Part shown: positions 40,023-50,353 of the stretch, piece by piece
Layout: each line of letters starts with the position of its first letter
Position numbering within the stretch: the first letter of the stretch is position 1
From: Rotaria sordida
Lineage: Eukaryota > Rotifera > Eurotatoria > Philodinida > Philodinidae
Length of the DNA: 64,000 bases
Direction: 5' to 3'
NCBI GenBank assembly: GCA_905250125.1
Contig: CAJNOL010000114.1
Location: 108,279 to 172,278, forward strand
Notes under the pieces: generated by a model
What the model was told of the DNA's origin: nothing
The model's database searches: none
What the model saw: the letters and a program-made list of their open reading frames with translations, nothing else
Position numbers and translations under genes: made by a program

Positions 40023-40165
40023 GAACAACTTTTCCATATCTATTAAAAGTTGGAAATGATAAAATTGATTTAATATGCGGCGAAGAGGGAGAATTGAATA
40101 CATTATATAATTATTTTCGTCGACGTCCTTTATTGATGATCGGCAAGAATTTTTCAAATAATTAA
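40023..40165 (+). pseudogene. Isolated terminal coding-like exon, plus strand
   Basis: After an acceptor TATATTAG, a frame opens with (G)TTFPYLLKVGNDKIDLICG, continues through EEGELNTLYNYFRRRP and stops at 40163-40165. The segment has clear protein-like composition in an AT-rich desert. Being phase 1, it needs an upstream exon that I could not identify. It lies on the opposite strand to the other orphan exon 400 bases away. Function unknown. Confidence 0.4.
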
Positions 40166-40711
40166 ATTTAAATATTTAGAAAAATTTAATGAAATTTATT
40201 AAAATTATTGTTTTGACTCATGAAAATAATGTTGAAAATGAATAAATGATCCAAGGAAATATTTGAGAATTCTTTTTTTTGAAGAAGAAGAAGAGAAAAT
40301 TTAATGATGATTAATAGATTTTATTTGACAATTTATTATTCATATTTAGTTATTATAATTAACTAGTCAATATAGAAGAATTAATTTCCTTTTTTTATTT
40401 TTCTTTTAAGAAAAAGAAAGGTTAACTATTAAATTGTTTTAATTAATAAATAAAAGATAAAAAAATAATTAATTATCTTTGAGTAAATAAGTTAATATAG
40501 GTTGATTCATTGAATATATCTCGAATATCGATGAAGAAAAGAAGAATAAACGGTTGGCTTATTATTTTCTTGTCAATAACATATGTCTTTAAATAAGTGA
40601 GTAATAAAGGACAGAAAATGATAATAAATAATAACATATTATTCTTTATTCTTGCTTATCTAATAAATATCAAAGAACTTTTTCCTTAGTTAGAAAATCT
40701 TATTATATATT

Positions 40712-40978
40712 ATGGATATAAGATCGAGTTATATTCTATCATCAACAATAGAAAATACGACTCAGTATATTAAAATAAATAATAAAAAAAATCAAGAATG
40801 CTTTTTAGGAATGTTTATTGGTTCAATACCATTTTTATTTATTGTTATTGGTTGGATATTTTTTTCAATATTAGTTCATTATTTTATTCGATATTATCGA
40901 TTTATAAAAAAACGACATAGAAATATAAAGAGAACAAATATCAATAAAATCTCTATTGAAATGATTCCCATTTAAATT
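40712..40978 (+). CDS. Small single-pass membrane protein, 87-88 residues
   Basis: A single-exon frame starts with ATG at 40712. The first ~32 residues are polar with two N-T-T or N-x-S/T like sites, then comes a strong hydrophobic segment (LGMFIGSIPFLFIVIGWIFF), then a basic tail (YYRFIKKRHRNIKRTN). Positive charge after the helix suggests the C-terminus is cytosolic. There is no cleavable signal peptide. The family is not recognised. In an AT-rich genome hydrophobic frames arise by chance, but the polar-helix-basic layout supports a real gene. Confidence 0.5.
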
Positions 40979-41054
40979 TTCTAATCATCTTCATTTTTAT
41001 TGGTAAGTTTCTTTTTTTTAAAACTTTATTATCAAAATCGATATTAAACATTTA

Positions 41055-41661
41055 TCTATATATATAAAGAAGAATCTTTGTCTGTTTGTCTCTTCGCTAT
41101 TCACTTGGACACGGTATGAGTAAATCCAATGAAATTTTGCAATAAATACCCTTTCGCCCAGGGGAAGGTCATAGGATGGTTTTCGACCCAAAACTTTCAC
41201 CTGAGGGGGGTGTTTGCCCCCTCCTTTTGTTGAATTACTAGAATAAATGCCTTTTCTAGAGAGTCTGTGCGTGTGATTGTTTCTATCTATATACCATAAG
41301 GAAAAAATGTGCATATGAGTCTTTTTTTCTAACTCACAATAATGGCATATTCGTTCTTTTTCTTAACTCACAACGATGATGCATCAGTTCTTTTTCCTGA
41401 CTGTCAGTAGTGCTGGATTAGTGATATGAATGTATTTGTTTACAATGTTTAGATAATGAGCTGTAGCATATTTTTTTGAATATAATTTGTCTTCTTTATC
41501 ATTCATTATGCATGCCCATGATGTAACGCATTCCTTCTGACACATAATATGTCGTCATTAGAATTTTTGCATCAAGCTGTAGGATAGATTTTTTTAAAAG
41601 CCTCTACTGTGTCAAGGATGTAGTATCACATTTTCCGGGCAATGGCGGGTACCTCCGCTAG
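41055..41661 (+). mobile_element. Non-autonomous Helitron-like element, 607 bp
   Basis: The element starts TCTATATATATAAAGAAG, TC being the Helitron 5' terminus, and ends CCGCTAG, CTAG being the standard 3' terminus. A hairpin lies just before the end (GCGG-GTACCT-CCGC). It is inserted between an A (41054) and a T (41662), the host dinucleotide preferred by Helitrons, and has no target duplication. GTCTGTTTGTCTC near the 5' end is like that of other Helitron/Helentron families. No Rep/helicase is encoded, so it must move in trans. GC content is above the local average. Confidence 0.7.
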
Positions 41662-42559
41662 TCACTAATAAAGAATTTTCATTTTCCTAAAAGATAAAAC
41701 TTGTTTATTGAAATCTAACAATTCGAAATGATTAATGTCAATATCGATTATCTATTTTACTTTTAGTAAAGCAAACATGTAAATAACCAATCTTATCATT
41801 TGAATAAGAATAGAATATTACATTTAATAAACAGACTTTCTTGCGTTTTTTTTTACAGTTAATTTGTATTCTATTATCGATTGAAGTAAAATTCTAATTT
41901 ATACTAATTAATATAGAATCTTATCTTAAACAAATCTAAATACTCTTTTATTTATTCTATCTTATTTATATTCCAAGAAACATTTTTCAAAAAGATAAAT
42001 ATATTCAAATTTATTTCATAGAAATATTATCAATTATCTTCATCTCATCATATTCAACGTTGTTTAGAAGCTTTAGGGAATTTATTCAATTATCTAAACA
42101 TTATTTATTTTTTATAATAGATAAGATCATTTATGGATTCTTTTTATCTCAACATAAACATAACAAAGACTTAGAAGAATTCCATAAATCATAATATAGT
42201 TGAATTTCGATGGTAAAACCTTTTAAAAACATTTTATGCGATAGAATAATATCTTAGCTATATATAAACCAATCGGATTTGATCATAGATTGTTTTATAT
42301 TATATGCAGCTTAATCTACTATTTAAAAAAAACTCGGCTATTAAATCTTATATTTCTATGTGAAAATTTTTCATTTCGACTGTTCTGATGGTTAAACTGG
42401 TAGAAATTTTGTAAATAAAGAGTCCCCACCCTCAAAAGTGAAACCTTTTTTTAGATACCTCACAGTCAAAATTTCAGTTCGATAGATTGAGTCTACCAAG
42501 AGTTAGCTGAAGACTATGGATCAAAATTTATGTTTCTATGCGTCCTAAACGTCTCTGTC

Positions 42560-42845
42560 ATTTCAAATGCTAGAAAGGTTGGCCTGCTTTTAAAATGTAG
42601 CTAAAATCTGGCGCTACAACTTGGCAAGGTCTGATTTTTCATTTTTCTCTTAGCTTATGTTTTTAGAAAACTCCTCTGATAAAATATGAAAAAGCGAAAG
42701 TATATAGGCCCATAATAGTTAGTTTTTTATAAACATTAATGGAGAAATCGAAAAATCCGACTCTGTCAAATTGTAGAGCTAGTTTTTGCCTTCATGTTGA
42801 CATCAAGCTCAGCTTTCTAACGTTTAAAATGCTGGAAAGTTCTGG
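42560..42845 (+). repeat. Dispersed repeat copy related to 38900-39110
   Basis: Second, longer copy of the family described at 38900-39110, followed at about 43014 by ACAAGTAACGCTCGTC, a 16-mer also present near 14913. Confidence 0.5.
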
Positions 42846-43215
42846 GACGCACAAAAACGTAAAAATCAAAAATCTGATTTTGAGAAAAAACGTTCTTTTT
42901 TTCTGTAAGACGTTCATAAAGACCTATATTATATCCTTATATCTCATCACAAAATCAATATTCTATAGTGCATTCAAAAGTCAACACTTTTCTCTATCTA
43001 ACGAGCTGTAAATCACAAGTAACGCTCGTCTGCCGACTCCCACAGCTCTTTCTCGTAGAAATGCTATTTCTCAACTCTCAACAAATTATTTATGTAGATT
43101 ATTTCAAAAAGTGAAATGAGCACATTCTCGCTGGGTTTTTCTGTCGGGTTCGTCTTGGTATTTGAGTTCAGCTGTCTGAACAATGGAAGGTCTGACTTGT
43201 TAGATCTAATTAATA

Positions 43216-43460
43216 GGAACTGACTTCGGATTCAGATTGCCGACCCTCGATTACTTTTGGCCATGCTTTGTGGAAATTATTAGTTAATAATCAATTAATA
43301 AAAACTGAGTTCGAATTCGGATTCTCTTCCCTCAGTTACCTTGGTCAACTTTTTTACAAAATCTTAATAATCAATAATCAGTTAATAATTAATTAAAATT
43401 AATCTCTGATTTGAACTTTCCACCCTCGATTACCTTTGATGAAGTTTTATATAAAATAAT
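43216..43460 (+). repeat. Three tandem units of an ~85-95-bp repeat
   Basis: Units start near 43216, 43301 and 43395. Each has CTGA(C/G)TTCG or CTCTGATTT, then CC(C)TC(G/A)(A/G)TTACC or similar, a TTGG or TTGA, and an AT-rich spacer containing AATAATCAATTAATA words. The same words occur at 15341-15525, 28 kb away. Confidence 0.55.
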
Positions 43461-46360
43461 TCCTTTTGTTTTGAGATTATTCTTGGACCAATCAGTGAAG
43501 TGCGGACACAGATACAAGCAAGCAGACAATTTATCTTTGCTAGATTCTTCTCTATGATAAAGATTCTCTATGATAAAGAGAATAAAATCGACAAGCTTGA
43601 CTAAAATAGACTTTTTTTAAGGAGGCCCTTAAAGAGTCGGTCATTGTTTCTGATATAATTATTTAAAAATCTCTTTTAAGGATTTCCTCCTATCGAAAAA
43701 GCGATTATTGAGTCAGATAGATTGAAATCATATGGAATATTCATCTAGTGGAAAATCTGTGATAACATATTCACTCGTATACAATAACGTTTTTGATAGA
43801 TATTCAACAAATAATCGTCGATAATAGGTTATTTAATAAGGGAAAAATCTCTGTAGCCTATTATCATATATATGTTTAAGGTTATGTTTTTATTTAAAAG
43901 AGCATATCAGACTGCACTAGTCTTTTTCTTCTTATTTTTTATTTTTTATGAGGAGAATAAAAGCATGACAAACTCAATAGGTCGAAAAACTGTCAAAAAA
44001 TGTTTTTCGATTTATAGAAATACTTTTTTATATAATAATAATAATAATAAAGGTTAATAGAAAAAAAAGCAATAAATTGGCTACAATGAAGTTCCTTCGA
44101 CAATTGTAGAATGTACGATTAGAAAAGTCTAAAAAGAGAAAAGGCAATAAATATTTGTAACTTTTTATGAAAAAGAAAGATTTATTTGAAGAAGAAAGTG
44201 AATTGAAATATTTGTAAAAATGAAAGCATAAAATAAAAAGTAATTTTCTTTCTAAAATATTCAATGTCAATCTATAAAGATTATCATTATTGAGATAAAT
44301 CTATAAAAAGATAGATCGATCTCTCATCTTCCATAAATGACATTTTCTCTATTTGATATCTCGGTTTTTTTTCGAAAAATTTCCATTATTTTCTGCTTGA
44401 AAAAAAAAATTCCTTTTTCTCAGTTAATGTAATGTCAAGATGCACGGAACGGCAAAGTCTTTTTTTTTTAATAAACCTTTGTTACGATCGAATAAAAGAT
44501 AATTTTTATATTTTGAGATTTTTTCAATTTTTCTTTGCATTAAAATAAATAAATGAGAGAAAAAAAATCTCTCTCATTGTCTAAACGTTGATATTTTATT
44601 AAAAAGAAAAATAAATAAACTATATAGAATGAAGACCCAGAAACAATTCTCGCTTTGAAAATAATCTATTTTTGATAGTTATTTTTTGAATATTTTCGTC
44701 GAATGTCATCCTTTAAGTCTTAATATTTAAGGTTAGTCTTCCTACTGATGAAAATGTCATGTATCTAACTGAATGATCGATTTTTGAGGAAGAAAGATAA
44801 AATAAATCAATGTTGAATATTGATTAAAGAAAAATATTAGTTTGAAATTGTTAAGATAGATGTTATTATTTAGTTGAATAAGAATATTTCTATTAACTTA
44901 TTATTTAATATGACAATATTAATATATATTATTATTTTATCTTAATTTTATTATTTTTCAATTTTTAGAAATTTTCACAATCAAACCTTCTTAGATTATT
45001 CAAGATAAATAAAAATGATATAAATTTGTTAACCTTTAAACAATATAGATTTATATGAAAAATTGTTCATTTTCAATCTAAACAATGTGCTTCCAAAGTG
45101 ATCTATTCAAATATAAATTGAATATCTCGTCTATTTGTTAACCAAATATTGATAATCTTCTTGTTTTTTTTGTTATATTTAAAATAAAAATCTCTCAAGT
45201 TTTATATTAATTGTTGAAAAGTATTATAATTGATATGAATTGAAAAAAAAAATTTATTCAATATATTATTAAAAACATTACAATCATTTTTTCCTTGTTT
45301 CATTGATTTCATTATTTAAATAATCTATCGTCTTTCCAACTTTATTTTCTTATTGATTTCTATTTTATATTATTTAAGATAAATAATCGAATTATCTTTT
45401 ATCTTTATATTCTACCTTCTAAGATATTAACCATTATTTATCAATCGATCATTATAGGAAATAGTTTCATATAATAATAGATCAATTTCTATAAAGATAT
45501 AAAATTCAATCTGATTATATAGATAAATCAACTTTTCTTTTTTGACTATTTTATTTTATAAAGAAAAGCAAATATATAGATCGATTATTTGTTTGATTGA
45601 CCTTAGACATAATATATTGATTTAATATAAATTCAAATCACTTTTTTTTACTATGATTGATAGATAAATAATTGAATAAATATAAAAAAATGTGTCTATT
45701 CACAATCCTAGAAACGTTAAAAATCAATCTATCTGAAGAAAAAGAAAAAAAAACGTTTTCTTCTTATTTAGTTGATTTTCAACAATGAATAGAAAAGAAT
45801 TTCGATATTTCAACAAGTAGATCAATGTCTTCATTATAGAATTCTAAACTACGATTGATATGACTGGATGAATATTGTCTATAAATAAAATTTTTAAAAA
45901 AACACATGAAAAAATAGGAAATTACATTTAAATTGTTTCTAATAGGGACGAAACACAAAGATAATTATTGATTAGAATAGATTTTATAAAACTAAATGAA
46001 TTTATTTTCGAATATCAACCATAAATAAGAGTAATATATTTCAATAGAATATATCGGTATCGATTCAATAAAATAGACTCATTTTGTTTTAAATAATAGA
46101 AGTTTATTCAAAGTTTTTATCAATAGATGTTAACATAAACAAATCTTATTATTAATTAAATTCTTATTCTTGAAATGATCAAAAGAATTTAACCTCTGAT
46201 AAACGAAGAAAAGTTGATGTCTTAAACCTTTCATTGATTTATTTCACTTATCATTTTAAATAAAAAGACATAAAAACAAATTTTATTAATCATTGTTTTC
46301 CTAGATAATAATGGCTGATAGTTATTTAGTGAGGATAAATATCTATATTATTTAACACGA

Positions 46361-47126
46361 ATAACAGATCAATCGAAACTTTTCAGAGAAAATCTTTGTT
46401 CATTTTTGATCCGCTTCAAACTCTTTTCGATGAGTCAAAATCTGTAGGTTATTAGGAGAATTTTGTGCTCTTTTCAAATATGATCTTAGAAATTTTCTCT
46501 TAAGATTTGTTCGAGAGTAGTGAGATAACCTTTGAAAGGCTCAAAAATTGACTTGAATAATGTACCAAGAGGTTTTTGATGATACTTATAACTTCCTGTC
46601 CGAAGATGATAAAACTTGTCGGAGTTGCTCATTTTCTAGAATCGACACTTGTTTACAAAATGTCATTTTGAATTAACCTCTTACTTTTAAGCAACGTGAA
46701 CTTATAGACATTTTCTCAAGAGCTTCTTTCTACATAAAGCATTTTTTCGTGAAAAAGTCGATTTTTTTCAAAAAAAAGGCTTTAGGAAAAAACGAAAATT
46801 GAAGTGACTTATAAAACGTAGAACTAATAGATTTTCTAGGGTATTATCTGCTCTACAAGTTGATATATTATTTAAAGGTTCTAACTATTAGTTTCGTATT
46901 CCAATAGTCAAAATAGAAAAATCTTCAGAAAAATTTACTGTCGAAACTAATTTTTTTGACTTTTCAAAGATTATTTGACTACTCTCGAACAAACCCTAAG
47001 ACAAGATTTCTAAGATCATATTCAGAAAGAGCAGAAAATTCTTATAATAAATCATAATTTTGACTCGTCGAAGAAACTTTCAAGCAGACAAACATTTTCT
47101 CTGAAAACTTTCGATTGACCCGTTAT
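46361..47126. mobile_element. Foldback element with ~190-bp inverted arms
   Basis: The left arm (46361 to about 46552) begins ATAACAGATCAATCGAAA and includes CAGAGAAAATCTTTG, GAGTCAAAAT, ATGATCTTAGAAATT and TTTGTTCGAGAGTAG. Each recurs in reverse complement in the right arm (about 46945-47126), which ends TCGATTGACCCGTTAT. The ~390-bp interior has no coding frame. A non-autonomous DNA transposon is likely; the arms have diverged by an estimated tenth or more, so it is not new. Confidence 0.65.
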
Positions 47127-48303
47127 CTATTAAGGTTATCCCTATGAAAAAAGCAAAAGTTTGAACCAGATTGAATAACTACTAATCAAAAAGTGTCTTT
47201 ATACCACCGAAGAGAAGCAAAGATATTTGAATTATTTCTCTTAGTAATATATATTGAGCCATCCCTAACATTTTATTGAGATATCCAATGATTGATGGTA
47301 GAGATACGATTGACTCTCTTACCTTTATAATATATGACGGTGTAAGATTAGTAATATCTCAATTATGAAAATATTTGGGAATCTGATCAATCTCGATTGA
47401 ATCGAAGAAGATCCAACAAATGATTTTCTCCTTAACAAACATAATTACCAACGAAAATAAAAATATTGAGATCTACGATTGATGATTAGTCATTTATTTT
47501 ATTTTTATTCTTATTTAATTGTTAAACAAATTTTTATCTTTAATTATAAAAATATTCTTCTCTAAAATAAATTCTGATTAACTTAATATATTGATTAAAT
47601 CTATCATTTTTATGATCAATTAATTATATTGATTAAAATATTCGAACAAAACTTTAACTAAATATTAAAATCGTTTAATAAAATCAATTATTTATTGAAT
47701 ATTTATTTTATATTTGAATAGATCTCAACATTTTCCAAATATTTAAACATCTAACAGTTAAATTAAATGAAATAATATCAATAATAATTATTCTAAAATT
47801 AATTAAATAAATCTTATAATCATCAAAGATTTTATTAAAAAGAAATCATCTTATTAAACAATGTCTCCAAATAGAATTCAACGAAAGGACACCAATTTTA
47901 ATATTATTCACTTCAAAGAATAAAAACTCTCTTTGTGCTATTCGTCGATTAGAAAAAATATCAACTTTTATCATAATTATTTACAATTCAAGATCCATCA
48001 AATCTTCCTCATTAAAACGTCAAAAATAAAAAGGAAATTCCATAAGGGACAGTAATTTTAGTTTATTATTTAATACATTGATACATCTTAAAAAAATAAC
48101 CTCATTTTCTCAAAGATGCTAAACTCTCACCACATCCTCAAAAAATATTCAACTTTTTCAAATTGAATAATGGTGACTAGTTTTTAAATAACTCCACTCT
48201 AGCTAAATGAGAAAATCAATGAAATTTTTCTTAATAGTACAATTAAATAGTCACGTTCTATAATCAAAATTTCATAGTTTCCTTTCATTGATCACCAAAT
48301 ATA

Positions 48304-48893
48304 AACTGGGCCGCAAAAGTTTAAGACACGTTTATTTTGAAGTTTTTCATCTCTGATGATTAGCTAGGTCAGATTGAAATAGTCATTTTTATAGCTATTG
48401 AAATTTTCTATCAAATAGAATATATATCAAATTTTTAAAACAAACTTTATCAACAGAGTTTTATAGAAAACCGTGATAGAAGAATTTTTCAATATGACCA
48501 TCTCAACGAGCAGAAAATCAAGGGTCGAACAGCTCTCAAAGATATTTCCTCACAAAGTTCTTACCATTATTTGTTGATTTTTGTAAAAAAGATCCCTAAA
48601 ATTCGATTAAAACCGCATTTTTTCTAATGGTTAGAACTTTATGAGGAAATATCTTTGAGAGCTGTTCGGCCCTTGATTTTGTGCTCGTTGAGATGGTCAT
48701 ATTGAAAAATCCTTCTGTCACGATTTTCTATAAAACTCTGTTGATAAAGTTTGTTTTTAAAATTTGATATATATATTATATTGGATAGAGAATTTGAATA
48801 GCTATAAAAATGACTATTTCAATCTGACCTAGCTAATCATTAGAGATGAAAAACTTGAAAAATAAACGTGTCTTAAACTTTGACGATCCAGTT
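48304..48893. mobile_element. Tc1/mariner-like foldback MITE, 590 bp, TA target duplication
   Basis: The element runs from AACTGG to CCAGTT and is flanked on both sides by TA (48302-48303, 48894-48895), the target duplication of Tc1/mariner elements. The ends share AAAGTTTAAGACACGTTTAT. The arms are about 270 bp and nearly meet in the middle, so it folds into one long hairpin. No transposase is present. Arm similarity is high, with only scattered differences. Confidence 0.75.
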
Positions 48894-49394
48894 TAGGTGT
48901 TATAATATGAAAAAATAAAATTCCGTAATGGTTGACTAAGCCAATAAGCAATTTTTTAGCATAAAATTAAAGATGAGATTTTCCTCCGTAAAGTGATTGA
49001 TGAATCAAGAATAACTCACGGATGGGCGAACTGACTTTTTCATAGAAACAAAGAAAAAAAGTTAAATAGACACAGTTTACTTAAATGAGAATTGTTCGAA
49101 TAAATAATCTCTAAATGTTGAGGGAGTATCAATCAAAAGTAGATATTTGTCAATATGAAGTTGAAAGCAGATATTTGAAATATATAATATTATTTTGTTA
49201 AAGGGATATCATTTATATAATGATTGAATAATAAGTAATATTCTTTTCTTTTTAATAAATAAAAAAGAAATATTTGTTATTGATGTCAATATATAATTAT
49301 ATTCTTCTTCTTTTTTTTTATAATATCAATAGAAAAGACACACGCACACATAAAAATGCGAATGATGATTATAATGCGTAATTTGTTTGTTGTT

Positions 49395-49816
49395 TTAATC
49401 GAATAAACCAAATCCCTAAAGAATAAATAAAAAAAGTTAATTGGTTATAATGGTTTTTGTTTTTGTGAACAAACCATATCATCTCCTTCTTCATCTGATT
49501 CATCTTTTTTCTTTTCTTCTTTCTTTGGTTCTTCTTTAGCAGCAGGTTTAGCAGTAGTTGCTGCTCCTCCAGTTGTTGTTGATGCTCCTTCAGTTGATGA
49601 AACCGATGCACCACCAACAGGTAAACTAGATAATTTTTTGGTACCTTCTTCAATTATTTGATCAACATTTTTTCCTTTACATGCATCGATTACTTTTTGT
49701 GCTTTTGCATTGTCACAATCAATTCCGACGCTTCCAAGAATTTTTGATATTGTTGAGACATCAGGATTTGTATTTCCAGCAAGTGTTGCAAGAACATAAG
49801 CTGCTGCGTAACGCAT
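49395..49816 (-). CDS. RPLP2: 60S acidic ribosomal protein P2, 120 residues, two exons
   Basis: Exon 1 (49816-49475) encodes MRYAAAYVLATLAGN and the N-terminal dimerisation domain with a P2-type ILGSVGIDCD segment, then an Ala/Gly/Thr-rich hinge and a Lys/Glu-rich tail (KKDESDEEGDDM). A 59-bp intron (GTTTGT...TTTAG) leads to a 21-base last exon (49415-49395) encoding GFGLFD and stop. That hexapeptide is the invariant C-terminus of P-stalk proteins, which recruit elongation factors to the large ribosomal subunit. Reading straight through the intron gives a false tail ending QKQKPL. 114 + 6 residues matches the family length. Divergent from the PP2A B55 gene. Confidence 0.95.
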
Positions 49817-50353
49817 TTTTATTCTTGAATTAAATAATAATGATTCTAAAAAAAGTCTCTAAAATAAATAAAAAACATATAGTTGAATAGATATATAATT
49901 TTAAAAATGATTAAATGTAACTGATCATCATTCTAATAGAGAATAAACCTCGACGAAATGAAAAAAGTGAATATGCATAATTGCATTAAAAATGTTAAAT
50001 GAAATAATAATCAATTGGTCAATTAAATAGACGAATAGAAATATTTAAAGGTTAAGAACAAGGAAAATATTGTTTGTTGCTTTTTTGTTGCCTCTCTCTC
50101 TCTCTCTCTCGTTTTTTCTCTCTTAACTCGTTTTGTTTTATCGTCTAACTTGTTCGTATTATTCTATTAAACTTCTATTCGATGTCATACCTCACTTTTA
50201 TTTCTATAAATTCATTCCAATTATTATATTTATTTATATAAAAAGAAAATCACCTATTCAAAAAGAAATAAATTTATATTTAATTATAATTTATTTAAAT
50301 AAATCTTCATTAAAATAATAAAACTGGCTAACAATTATTCAACTGATGTTGAT
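49817..50353. promoter_or_regulatory. Shared 537-bp region between divergent RPLP2 and B55 genes, with a CT tract
   Basis: Both start codons face away from this interval. A perfect CT dinucleotide tract lies at 50091-50110, roughly midway, followed by TTTTTTCTCTC. It probably contains both promoters and 5' UTRs. No TATA box could be singled out in the AT-rich background. Confidence 0.5.

Larger units (their letters stand above)
40979..49394. other. Gene-free 8.4 kb rich in repeats
   Basis: No supported gene. It holds the Helitron-like element (41055-41661), a dispersed-repeat copy (42560-42845), tandem 85-95-bp units (43216-43460), a ~766-bp foldback (46361-47126) and a 590-bp foldback (48304-48893). 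The open frames at 41018, 42739, 43872 and 44028 lie in repeats or low-complexity sequence. Confidence 0.5.

Noticed and set aside
49369-49653. Second minus-strand frame overlapping RPLP2
   Set aside because: Gln/Leu/Lys-rich shadow of the P2 coding sequence in another frame.
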